Source: Flavobacterium sp. UMI-01 (GTDB lineage: Bacteria > Bacteroidota > Bacteroidia > Flavobacteriales > Flavobacteriaceae). Taken from it: a stretch of 64,000 nt of DNA. Location: contig NZ_BPLU01000026.1 in assembly GCF_019656315.1 (NCBI RefSeq), forward strand, positions 73,655-137,654. The letters are read 5' to 3'. Position numbers and translations under genes: made by a program. Below, piece after piece: positions 32,685 to 40,961 of this stretch. Below the pieces are notes generated by a model, which was not told the DNA's origin, searched no databases, and worked only from the letters and a program-made list of their open reading frames with translations. How positions within the stretch are numbered: position 1 is the stretch's first letter; each line of letters opens with the position of its first letter.

Positions 32685-35129
32685 TTACCTGTAGAAAACA
32701 CGCTTCACTCGTTGTGAAATGCTTGTCAATATCTCATAAGGAATCGTTTTTAAGGCCAGCGCCATTTCGACTACCGTAGGACTTTCTCCAAAAATAATAA
32801 CATCGTCACCCTCTACACAATCAATTTCGGTTACATCTACCATCAACATATCCATACACACACTTCCTAAAATGGTGGCTTTTTTATTTTTAATAGTCAC
32901 ATAACCTACTCCATTGCCCCAAGCTCTCGATATTCCATCAGCATAACCAATGGGTATGGTGGCCACCTTAGTCTCTTTTTGTGCCATAAAACGCCTACCG
33001 TAGCCGACACTATCTCCAGCAGGAATAGTACGTATTTGAGAAATAACCGATTTGAGTGTTCCTACATTCTCCAAAAATTTTTGTTCTTCTGCATCATTGG
33101 AAACGCCATACAATCCAATCCCTAAACGCACCATATTGAACTGGGCTTCAGGAAAATTACTAATCCCCGAGGTGTTCAAAATATGTCGTATCGGGTTAAT
33201 TTGCAATTCGGTCATAATTTGCGAAGACAATTCATCAAAAAGTTGAATCTGTTGTTTGGCAAATGCATAATGCGCCCCATCATCACTGGTAGCCATATGA
33301 GACAAAATACTTTTTACCTGAACACGAGTATTCCCTTTTAAGGTTTGAATCAGTTCAGGCAACTGATTTCGTTCAAACCCCAAACGATGCATACCCGTAT
33401 CTATTTTGATATGAAAAGGAAAATGTTGTAAGTTTTTATGTTCTGCTATTTTTAAAAAATTATGCAAGCCTCTGAGCGTATAAATTTCAGGTTCTAATTG
33501 ATACTGAATAATCGATGAAAAACTTGTGCTTTCAGGATTTAGAACCATTATAGGCAAACGAATTCCATCATTTTTTAATGAAATTCCTTCGTCAGCAAAT
33601 GCCACCCCTAAATAATCCACCTGGTGATGCTCCAATAAACTAGCAATTTCTAATCCGCCATTACCGTACCCAAATGCTTTGACCATTACCATGATTTTGA
33701 CCTGAGGTTGTAATTTGGCTTTAAAGAAATTCAGATTATAACTTAGTGCATTGAGGTTGATTTCCAGTACCGTTTCATGCTTTTTTTGCTCTAAGACCGC
33801 CACTATTTCTTCAAATTCAAAAGAACGTGCACCTTTGACCAGAATCGTTTCATTGGAAAATTCTAAATTTTCAAAATCAGCTAAGAAATCAGCGGTATGA
33901 GGATAAGCTATACAATTGGTAAAAAGGGTTTTAAATTTGACAATCGTTTCTCCAATACCTATTACTCGCTGAATATTATTGGCCACCACTAATTTGGCTA
34001 CGCGACCGTATAACTCTTCATCCGAAAGCCCACTCTGAAAAATATCGGAAAGGATTAAGGTTTTCTTCTGGAACTTGTTTTGGCTTTCTAAAAAATCCAA
34101 GGCAATTTTCAAAGACTGAAAATCAGAACTATAACTGTCATCAATCAGATTGCAATTATTGATTCCGTTTTTCACTTCCAATCGCATTTGCACTGGATAC
34201 AACATGCTCATCCGGGAAGCAATAGTTTCGTTGTCATAATTTAAATACAACAAGACCAACAAACATGAAATAGCATTTTCAATAGAGGCTCTATCCTCAA
34301 AGGGAATTTCAATTGAGTGTGAATGGTTTTTGTATTGGTAGGAAATGGTGGTTTTATGATTTGCGTTTTTGGTGTGTGAGACAAAGACATCAGCAGTTTT
34401 ATCTGTAAAACTCCAACTAAAGGTAGTTATCCCCACTGGAATAACAGGAGTTACTCGCTCGTCTTTTTGATAAACCAAAACTTCCACATGAGAAAAAAGT
34501 TTTAATTTTTCGGTAATTTTTTGTGTTGTATTGGCAAAACCTTCATCGTGTGAAGTCCCAATATTGGTTAAAACTCCTATAGTAGGCTTTACGATAGGTT
34601 CCAACTTTTCCATCTCGGCAACGGTAGAAATACCAGCTTCAAAAATCCCTAAGTTGTGTTTTTCATTTATTGCTATAACCGACAAGGGAACTCCTACTTG
34701 CGAATTAAAACTTTTTGGACTTCGGATAATATTAAAATCAGGACTCAACAAAAAATTGAGCCATTCTTTGACAATGGTTTTGCCATTACTACCCGTAATC
34801 CCGATAACAGGAAAATCGAATAAACTGCGGTAATAAATAGCAAATTTCTGTAAGGCCACCAACGTATTATCTACCACCAAGTAAGTAGCTTTATCCTCTA
34901 ATCCTTCGGGAATATACGACACCACAAAGGCAGCAACCCCTTCTTCGATTAGTTCTGCAATATATTGATGCCCATTATTATTGGGCCCAATCAAGGCAAA
35001 AAACAACGTAGTCGCTCCGTTATGAGAGGAACGACTGTCTATGGAAACATGTTCAATATGACCCGATGAACAATCACCGTGGCATTTTGCCGACAAAACG
35101 GAAACACAATTTTTTAATGGAATACTCAT
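32685..35129 (-). CDS. murF-alr: Bifunctional MurF ligase / alanine racemase fusion
   Basis: An 814-residue fusion. The N-terminal half (about 1-440) is UDP-MurNAc-tripeptide:D-Ala-D-Ala ligase, with the ATP loop in GITGSNGKTIVKEWL and the Mur ligase middle and C domains. The C-terminal half (from about 455) is PLP-dependent alanine racemase: EINLNALSYNLNFF, the PLP-lysine segment MVMVKAFGYGNGGLE, IDTGMHRLGFER and GYADGISRAWG. One polypeptide thus makes D-Ala and attaches D-Ala-D-Ala in peptidoglycan synthesis. Such fusions are usual in Bacteroidota. The start at 35129 (MSIPLKNCVSVL) lies just after a -7 element; the ATG at 35159 would fall upstream of it. Confidence 0.93.
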   Translation of the reverse strand: MSIPLKNCVSVLSAKCHGDCSSGHIEHVSIDSRSSHNGATTLFFALIGPNNNGHQYIAELIEEGVAAFVVSYIPEGLEDKATYLVVDNTLVALQKFAIYYRSLFDFPVIGITGSNGKTIVKEWLNFLLSPDFNIIRSPKSFNSQVGVPLSVIAINEKHNLGIFEAGISTVAEMEKLEPIVKPTIGVLTNIGTSHDEGFANTTQKITEKLKLFSHVEVLVYQKDERVTPVIPVGITTFSWSFTDKTADVFVSHTKNANHKTTISYQYKNHSHSIEIPFEDRASIENAISCLLVLLYLNYDNETIASRMSMLYPVQMRLEVKNGINNCNLIDDSYSSDFQSLKIALDFLESQNKFQKKTLILSDIFQSGLSDEELYGRVAKLVVANNIQRVIGIGETIVKFKTLFTNCIAYPHTADFLADFENLEFSNETILVKGARSFEFEEIVAVLEQKKHETVLEINLNALSYNLNFFKAKLQPQVKIMVMVKAFGYGNGGLEIASLLEHHQVDYLGVAFADEGISLKNDGIRLPIMVLNPESTSFSSIIQYQLEPEIYTLRGLHNFLKIAEHKNLQHFPFHIKIDTGMHRLGFERNQLPELIQTLKGNTRVQVKSILSHMATSDDGAHYAFAKQQIQLFDELSSQIMTELQINPIRHILNTSGISNFPEAQFNMVRLGIGLYGVSNDAEEQKFLENVGTLKSVISQIRTIPAGDSVGYGRRFMAQKETKVATIPIGYADGISRAWGNGVGYVTIKNKKATILGSVCMDMLMVDVTEIDCVEGDDVIIFGESPTVVEMALALKTIPYEILTSISQRVKRVFYR

Positions 35130-35147
35130 GGATATTATAATCTTCCT

Positions 35148-35155
35148 CAAAAATA
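35148..35155 (-). promoter_or_regulatory. -7 promoter element for murF-alr
   Basis: CAAAAATA reads TATTTTTG on the minus strand and lies 18 bases upstream of the ATG at 35129; it decides against the longer start. Confidence 0.5.
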
Positions 35156-35248
35156 ACATTTCTTAGTCATTTGTACCTATGAGTCGTACTATTTTCTAGC
35201 CTAGGGTTAAAACCTTTTCGAGCGTTACATAAAGCCTGACAATTTTAT

Positions 35249-35256
35249 TATATTTG
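35249..35256 (+). promoter_or_regulatory. -7 promoter element for the membrane protein at 35282
   Basis: TATATTTG is an exact TAnnTTTG match 25 bases before the TTG start. Confidence 0.5.
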
Positions 35257-35281
35257 TTTAACTAACCTCTATACCATTATT

Positions 35282-35887
35282 TTGAAAAAATTCCTCATCT
35301 CCTTTTCTTATATTTTCCACCCTTTATTCATCCCATTATACGCTACTTTTTTTTATGTTTTTGCCAATCATTCGTATGCTGTAACCAAAGAAAAAACAAT
35401 AATTTTCCTTCAAGTTGTAGTGGTAACAATTTTGATTCCTTTATTGGTTTTTTATTTATTACGATCTATTGGAAAAATCAGTTCAGCTATGGCGCCTAAA
35501 ATAGGGGAACGCAAAATGCCCTTAGTCATTCAGTGTTTTTTAATTATTCTTTTAGTAAAAAAAGGGATTACCATTGAGCAGTATCCTGAATTTCATTTTT
35601 TCTTTCTGGGCGCCTTACTTAGTACGCTAATTGCATTATTATTGTTATTCGCAAAAACTAAAGTCAGTCTTCACATGATGGGAATAAGCGCTTTGACAAT
35701 GTTTGTTTTTGGTTTAAGTAGGCATTTCCAAACCCAAAACACTGTTTGGATTACCTTTTTACTTTTTATGAATGCAGCAGTAGCTTCGTCCCGATTAGAA
35801 ATGAGAGCTCATACACCAAAAGAATTAACCATTGGTTTTCTTTTAGGAAGTATTCCTCAAATGATGTTAATGTATTTGTGGCTATAA
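35282..35887 (+). CDS. Multi-helix inner-membrane protein, PAP2-like region possible
   Basis: A 201-residue protein with about six hydrophobic segments: FSYIFHPLFIPLYATFFYVF, VVVVTILIPLLVFYLL, MPLVIQCFLIILLV, FFFLGALLSTLIALLLLF, MMGISALTMFVFGL and WITFLLFMNAAVAS. The motif SLHMMGISALTMF followed by SSRLEMRAHTPKE recalls the histidine-containing C-terminal part of membrane phosphatases of the PAP2 group, but I cannot confirm the family. The start is TTG, with a promoter 25 bases upstream and no better ATG. Its end overlaps the convergent barrel gene by 6 bases. The function is unknown. Confidence 0.75.
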   Translation: MKKFLISFSYIFHPLFIPLYATFFYVFANHSYAVTKEKTIIFLQVVVVTILIPLLVFYLLRSIGKISSAMAPKIGERKMPLVIQCFLIILLVKKGITIEQYPEFHFFFLGALLSTLIALLLLFAKTKVSLHMMGISALTMFVFGLSRHFQTQNTVWITFLLFMNAAVASSRLEMRAHTPKELTIGFLLGSIPQMMLMYLWL

Positions 35888-36583
35888 AATATAAAAAATA
35901 ACCCCTACATTAAATGCATTCATATCAATGTTTTGATTGTTGACTTTGGCTGATTTAAAAATCCCATTCAACCCGTAATACACATACACATTGAAGGTAT
36001 TGTAACCCGTTGCGGCATAAATTCCGTACTGCAAGGTTTCAAAATCTTTATTACGAGTAATAATGGTTCTTCCATCAGCACTTTCGGAGATGTAACGGTC
36101 ATATATCAGATAACTGAACTTGACACCGCCATAAATACGCCAAAATTTATAGGATTCATAAGTAGAAGTTCGCCAACGAAATTCTAAGGGAACATCAACC
36201 AATAATTGAGAAAATCGATTCTTACTATAATCCGAGGTGGAGGCAAAAAGTGCATAACTAATCTCCTGACCGTTTTGTTCAATATCCAAATTTTGAATAA
36301 AATTATTATAGGTAAACCCTATTCCAGTAGCAAGAGCAACGTTTCTTTTTTTATTTACGGGCATGTCTCTTAAAAATCCAGCTGAAAATCCAGTTGAAAA
36401 TTTGTTTTGGGTCAAATCAGCAGGTTTGTTCTTGAGGTTGTTAAAAGTAAACCCAAAATAAAACTGATCTTCTCTATACAAAGAATCTACCGCTACCATA
36501 GGAGCCGGCAGACTTTTTAATTCTTCTTGTGCTACTACATTAAAAAAGGAGACTACAGCTATAATACAAAGAAGTTGACGCAT
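35882..36583 (-). CDS. Outer-membrane beta-barrel protein (PorT/OMP_b-brl family)
   Basis: A 233-residue protein with signal peptide (IIAVVSFFNVVAQ) and an alternating aromatic/polar barrel pattern (FYFGFTFNNL, FSTGFSAGFLRDMP, VALATGIGFTYNNF, DVPLEFRWRTS, IYGGVKFSYLIYDRY, YGIYAATGYNTFNVYVYYGLN) ending FNVGVIFYIL. It resembles the small porin family of PorT-like proteins. It is not the T9SS PorT itself, for which the gene at 9105 is the better candidate. Single gene with its own promoter at 36608. Confidence 0.8.
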   Translation of the reverse strand: MRQLLCIIAVVSFFNVVAQEELKSLPAPMVAVDSLYREDQFYFGFTFNNLKNKPADLTQNKFSTGFSAGFLRDMPVNKKRNVALATGIGFTYNNFIQNLDIEQNGQEISYALFASTSDYSKNRFSQLLVDVPLEFRWRTSTYESYKFWRIYGGVKFSYLIYDRYISESADGRTIITRNKDFETLQYGIYAATGYNTFNVYVYYGLNGIFKSAKVNNQNIDMNAFNVGVIFYIL

Positions 36584-36607
36584 TTTAAAAAATCAGATTA
36601 ATAAAGA

Positions 36608-36615
36608 CAAATATA
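36608..36615 (-). promoter_or_regulatory. -7 promoter element for the barrel gene; contents of the 36584-36935 spacer
   Basis: CAAATATA reads TATATTTG on the minus strand, 24 bases upstream of the ATG. The rest of the spacer has a small ATCAGG/CCTGAT hairpin (36626-36644) and the terminator at 36793. Confidence 0.45.
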
Positions 36616-36792
36616 ACTATTTCTCATCAGGTTTATTGCCTGATTCCCATCGTTGTTTATCGTTTGTTTTTTGATAAAATACATCCTTCGAGCAACATTT
36701 AGAATAGTTTTTTCCATTCATGATCCAACTTTTGATTTATTTTTTTTCAAAATCAATTTTTTAAATTATTTATAATAAGAAATGAAGATAAA

Positions 36793-36827
36793 AAAACCCC
36801 TAAAAACATACGTTTTTTAGGGGTTTT
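36793..36827 (-). terminator. Terminator of the fructan operon
   Basis: A perfect 14-bp stem (36793-36806 with 36814-36827, core AAAACCCCTAAAAA) and 7-base loop, followed on the minus strand by a T-run. It lies 108 bases past the fructokinase stop, ending the seven-gene operon. Confidence 0.85.
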
Positions 36828-36935
36828 GTCTTACTTTTTTTCAGATTGAATTCAATTTCTACAGATTACTCACTTGTATATTTGTAAAACAGTCGAACAA
36901 ACTATCCAAATTTAGGATTAGCAGAATAAATATTA

Positions 36936-37853
36936 TTAGTCACTTTTAGTCTTTTCTTCAATCATCATAAACTTTCTAATCTCTGTGTCACTTATCTTAG
37001 GATTAGCTCCTTCCTGACCTGCAACTAAAGCGCCTACTGCACATGCATAATTTAATGCTTTTTGAGGTGATTTCCCTTTTAGTAATTTCATTGTTAATGA
37101 CGCTAAAAAAGAATCCCCAGCCCCTACGGTATCAACTACTTTTATAAAGTAACCGCTATTATAAAAGAACTTCCCATCATAATACAGCACCGCTCCAAAT
37201 TCTCCTTTGGTTACACATATGTGTTTTGCCTTTGTTTTCTTAGCAATAAACTTAATGTTTTGTTCGAAAGAATTATATGGGGAATTCAACTCACGACTTA
37301 TTTCTCTTAGTTCTTCATCATTCAGCTTAATAAAATCAGCTTTTGACATTAGCTCAATTAGTACCTCAGTAGTATAATAAGGCGCGCGAAGATTAGCATC
37401 TAACACTTTATATTTTGCTACTTCTAACAAAGCCAACAAAGTTGTTCTGGATAGTTCGTCTCTACAAATTAAACTGCCAAAAACAAATGCATCAGCTGCT
37501 GAAACTAACTGTTTCATTTCATCAGTCAGTTGAATTTTATCCCAAGCTGAAGGGTATAAAATATCATAAGAAGCGTTACCTTTTTCGTTAATCATAACAT
37601 TAACCACTCCTGTCTTGTAATCGGCTCCTTCTTGAATATATTGTGTAGTACTTTGATGACTCTCGATAAACTCTTTGATATCGGAACCATTTTCATCTAA
37701 TCCTACGCGACTTATCATCGTTGTTTGAATCCCAAATGAATTCATACGAAGTGCAACATTCAAAGGAGCTCCGCCAATTTTTTTATGAGTTGGAAAAACA
37801 TCCCATAATACTTCCCCAAAGCAAACTGCTTTTAATTCTTTCTTATTTTTCAT
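36936..37853 (-). CDS. Fructokinase, PfkB family
   Basis: A 305-residue PfkB/ribokinase-family kinase that phosphorylates fructose released from fructan. Motif 1 is KKIGGAPLNVALRMNSFG near residue 27; the C-terminal signature DTVGAGDSFLASLTMKLL contains the anion-hole GAGD with the catalytic Asp (about D247). CFGEVLWDVFPTH is the usual fructokinase opening. It is the last gene of the operon, matching the position of fructokinase in the Bacteroides levan locus. A strong hairpin/T-tract lies 14 bases before its ATG, so its expression is probably lowered or processed relative to the upstream surface-protein genes. Confidence 0.92.
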   Translation of the reverse strand: MKNKKELKAVCFGEVLWDVFPTHKKIGGAPLNVALRMNSFGIQTTMISRVGLDENGSDIKEFIESHQSTTQYIQEGADYKTGVVNVMINEKGNASYDILYPSAWDKIQLTDEMKQLVSAADAFVFGSLICRDELSRTTLLALLEVAKYKVLDANLRAPYYTTEVLIELMSKADFIKLNDEELREISRELNSPYNSFEQNIKFIAKKTKAKHICVTKGEFGAVLYYDGKFFYNSGYFIKVVDTVGAGDSFLASLTMKLLKGKSPQKALNYACAVGALVAGQEGANPKISDTEIRKFMMIEEKTKSD

Positions 37854-37867
37854 AACTTTAAAGTAAA

Positions 37868-37891
37868 AAAAGGGAGGAATCCCTCCCTTTT
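37868..37891 (-). terminator. Intra-operon hairpin with T-run directly before fructokinase
   Basis: AAAAGGGAGG (37868-37877) and CCTCCCTTTT (37882-37891) form a perfect 10-bp stem with a 4-base loop, followed on the minus strand by a further run of T and then the ATG. It looks like an efficient terminator in the middle of an operon, so it may act as an attenuator or an mRNA 3'-end stabiliser. Confidence 0.75.
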
Positions 37892-37921
37892 AATGGCACA
37901 ATTACCAAATAACCAAATTAA

Positions 37922-39076
37922 CTATTTTGTACCTAAATAATCTATTGCATTTCTGTAAATCCCTTTTATATTAAAAGCATACACATTTGTTCTTCCATCA
38001 TTCATTGCCCATTCCATTCCTCCAAATCCAATTCCGATGATAGTCCCTGCATAAACAGAAGTTGGAGTAAATTCAACAATTCCAGCAACTGCTTCATCTG
38101 TAACACCACTCCAAGTTGCTAAAACCTTAGCTCCATATAATCGTTGAAACTCTGCAAATTGTCCTAATTGATGTCCTGGAGCTAATAAAGGCCCTAAATC
38201 CCACATGGTATTGTGATCTTCTTTGAATCCTCCATTGATAACTGGGAAGTATCCATTTACATCGGATGAAATTATAGTCGTAAAATTGTATATTGGACTA
38301 CTTCTTTGATCAATTTGAAAATTAACACCGCCATCAATAGACCATACATCATTATTGATTCCTCCAGCGCTACTACTTTTAATCGTCAATAACCCACTTT
38401 TATCTCTTCCAACTACTTCAGCATAACTAGTTGCCATACCTCCCAAAAGCATTTTTCCGCCTTCAACAACATATTGAATTAATACATTCTTTTTATCTAA
38501 ACTTGCTTGAGGTAAATTTGAACTTCCTGTATTGTCATAGAAAAAGAATACTACGTTTACAGACTTCAATGCTTCTATTGTCAAATTAGAAAATGGAATA
38601 TAAACAAACTTATCACCATAAGTATCTTTTGTCCATTGTGCAGCTGCTTTTACATCATCATCACTAATTGCATCCATGGTCAATGCTTCATTAACAAATG
38701 CTATTTGACTTGGCAACAAACGTGCGTTTACGATATATTTCCTTGTTTTTCCACCTGATTTCGCAGTGATTTCCAGAGGTGTTGTTAAATCGACCATAGT
38801 CCCATTTGCTGGAGAAATTTCTACCCCTTGAGGACTTCTTATTTCTAAAACAACGGATGACAAATTAACATCAGATGGCAGTACAAAATCAACAACACCT
38901 GATAAATTATCTATTGTTGCACTCGTTTGTCCAATTTTAATTGACTCAATTATATTTAGTGTGTTTGGTAAGTCATCATCATGATTTAGACGCTCTTCGC
39001 ATGAGTATGTTATTGTTGCTATTACTAGCAACAATACATACTTTAGATATAATTTATTTATAAATATATTTTTCAT
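37922..39076 (-). CDS. DUF4960 surface lipoprotein, short form (fructan binding)
   Basis: A 384-residue lipoprotein: signal LLVIATITYSCEERL with acylated C26, one Ig-like repeat (about 40-120: IIESIKIGQTSATIDNLSG, GVEISPANGTMVDL), then the DUF4960 domain (about 125-384) with KAAAQWTKDTYGDKFVYIP, VVFFFYDNTGSSNLP, EGGKMLLGGMATSYAEVVG, KEDHNTMWDLG and GFGGMEWAMNDGRTNVYAF. As I recall, the protein next to SusD in the B. thetaiotaomicron levan locus has this domain, so levan/inulin capture at the cell surface is inferred. It follows the longer paralogue at a 19-base gap. Confidence 0.88.
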   Translation of the reverse strand: MKNIFINKLYLKYVLLLVIATITYSCEERLNHDDDLPNTLNIIESIKIGQTSATIDNLSGVVDFVLPSDVNLSSVVLEIRSPQGVEISPANGTMVDLTTPLEITAKSGGKTRKYIVNARLLPSQIAFVNEALTMDAISDDDVKAAAQWTKDTYGDKFVYIPFSNLTIEALKSVNVVFFFYDNTGSSNLPQASLDKKNVLIQYVVEGGKMLLGGMATSYAEVVGRDKSGLLTIKSSSAGGINNDVWSIDGGVNFQIDQRSSPIYNFTTIISSDVNGYFPVINGGFKEDHNTMWDLGPLLAPGHQLGQFAEFQRLYGAKVLATWSGVTDEAVAGIVEFTPTSVYAGTIIGIGFGGMEWAMNDGRTNVYAFNIKGIYRNAIDYLGTK

Positions 39077-39095
39077 ATTATTTTCTTTTAATTAA

Positions 39096-40934
39096 CTAGT
39101 CATTGTTTATACTATATAGATAATCAATGATGTTCTTTGTGAACGTTTTAATATTATTTTGATAATCATTAGTAGTTCCATTAGAATTCCATTCGTACCC
39201 TACAATTGTATTTGAAATTGTAAAAATATGTCCTTTGAAATCCGTTGGGATTTGAGTATCGAAAGAAGCATCATTCGTTAAATCTGTTCTTTTGAATTCT
39301 ACTGCTCCATAACCAAAAGCATCACCAATATGTCTCAGAGTTCCAAATTTGACAGCCGTCAAGGTTTTTTCGAATTTCGTTGCTGCATCAGAACCACAAC
39401 AACTTGGATTCAAAATACCATCAAAATGTTGCCACCAGATTAAACGTACTTCTCTATTTGCACTATTTTGCAATGGCAAATACTCATTTCCTAGGCCTCC
39501 TTCAAAAGTCAATCCATTAAAAATAGCATGTGTACGTCTGTTTCCAGAATTGTTAGTATCTCTCATTCCTAATCCCCAAATATCATCTGATGGTTTACCT
39601 GTATCGTAACATCCTGTTTCGGTAGCACAGCCAAATTCAGAGAACACATAATTCCCTGGAGCTCGTGCTGCACCAAAATTAGCAGGAACTCTTCCTAATG
39701 AAAAGATAAATGGACTAGGGTCACCAGCAATAAGCATATCACCTCCTGCTTTAGCCCACGACTTAAGTACCTGTGCTTGTGAACCACCTGCTCTTAAACC
39801 TACTGGCAACATGGTAGAAACATTTGTAGCTGTAGCTGAGAACCCTTGATTTTCTTTTGGAGTTAAATAATACAACATTGCTACTTTTACATCTGCAATA
39901 TTTTGAGCTGAAACATCTGCAATTTTGATATATTTAAAATTTGCTCCATAAGTTGCCTGCATCCAAGTTGCAGCAGCTTTTGCATCATCATCGATCAATG
40001 AATTAATATCATTTTCAAGACCTAGGAAAGCATACTTTGTAGGAGTAATTGTTTCTACAGTTACACTATATGCTTTTGTTAAATTTTCTTTATTTTTCAC
40101 TGTAAAAGTTACCGCTCCATTTAAGAAATTTTGAGTTGTTCCTGAAGACGGAGTGACTGTTTGCTCCGCTGGCAAAGTAATCACAGGAGATAAACTTGAC
40201 TTATTAGTTCCTGAAGGTAATATTACAAGAATCGAATTAGAACTGTTGTCAATAATTCCAGTTACACCATTAATTGTGAATGCATCAATACGAGGTGCTT
40301 GAATTTGAGTAACTGTAACCGTATATTGTTTTGCGGTATAACCATTATTTGATAATATGGTATAAACCTTCGCTGAAGTGAAATTTCTTGCTACACCAGA
40401 AGCAAAATCAACAGTTGTTCCTTCAGCAATTTCGAATGTAGGAGCTAAATTACTCAAATCACCATCTTGGCTACCAATCTCAACTTTAATAGTTTTATTT
40501 ACTTCGTCAATCACTCCCATCTTATCACCAATGGAGAATGAAAGCATTTTGGGATTACCATAAGCTCCAATATTAGCGGTATAAGTTCTATGAGCTCCAT
40601 TTGTTGAAACCACTTCGAAGGTTACAGGTCCATTACTAAAATCAATAGTTGTTCCCGAAGCAGGTGTTACCGTAGCTGATTCTGGAAGTCTTATTTCAAC
40701 AGGAACATTTTTTAAATCTGTTCCAGAAGGCAAGGTCATTGTAATGGTACCAATAGTATGGTTTATCTCAGCATACTTAGTACCTACCTTAAAAGATTGT
40801 ATTATAGATTCCGTATAATCGGGAACACTATCTGAGAAATTATCATCTTTTTCACAAGAAATAACTGCGAACACAAGCATCATAAATGCTATTGCTATTT
40901 TAAAAATAGACAGGTGATTTTGAATTGTTTTCAT
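39096..40934 (-). CDS. DUF4960 surface lipoprotein, long form with three Ig-like repeats
   Basis: A 612-residue lipoprotein (lipobox MLVFAVISCEKDDN). Three tandem repeats of about 85 residues precede the DUF4960 domain. Each has the same plan: a G-x-I-x-x-x-x-x-x-I strand, then an S/A-x-x-TPASGTT-x-(D/N)F turn, then a K-x-Y-x-V-x-V end. Examples are ATVTPASGTTIDF, AEGTTVDFASGVARNF and QTVTPSSGTTQNF. The C-terminal domain (about 300-612) has DDDAKAAATWMQATYGANFKYI, GGDMLIAGDPSPF and a Cys-rich insertion (CATETGCYD, NPSCCGSD) absent from the short paralogue. It probably acts as a long-armed fructan-binding SGBP in the SusE/F position, directly after SusD. Confidence 0.88.
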   Translation of the reverse strand: MKTIQNHLSIFKIAIAFMMLVFAVISCEKDDNFSDSVPDYTESIIQSFKVGTKYAEINHTIGTITMTLPSGTDLKNVPVEIRLPESATVTPASGTTIDFSNGPVTFEVVSTNGAHRTYTANIGAYGNPKMLSFSIGDKMGVIDEVNKTIKVEIGSQDGDLSNLAPTFEIAEGTTVDFASGVARNFTSAKVYTILSNNGYTAKQYTVTVTQIQAPRIDAFTINGVTGIIDNSSNSILVILPSGTNKSSLSPVITLPAEQTVTPSSGTTQNFLNGAVTFTVKNKENLTKAYSVTVETITPTKYAFLGLENDINSLIDDDAKAAATWMQATYGANFKYIKIADVSAQNIADVKVAMLYYLTPKENQGFSATATNVSTMLPVGLRAGGSQAQVLKSWAKAGGDMLIAGDPSPFIFSLGRVPANFGAARAPGNYVFSEFGCATETGCYDTGKPSDDIWGLGMRDTNNSGNRRTHAIFNGLTFEGGLGNEYLPLQNSANREVRLIWWQHFDGILNPSCCGSDAATKFEKTLTAVKFGTLRHIGDAFGYGAVEFKRTDLTNDASFDTQIPTDFKGHIFTISNTIVGYEWNSNGTTNDYQNNIKTFTKNIIDYLYSINND

Positions 40935-40961
40935 ATTTTTAATTTTTAGTTAGTTTTATAG

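Noticed and set aside
35882..36583. Naming the barrel protein as the T9SS PorT
   Set aside because: The gene at 9105 is next to menG/ubiE, the context expected for porT; this one is a generic small barrel.
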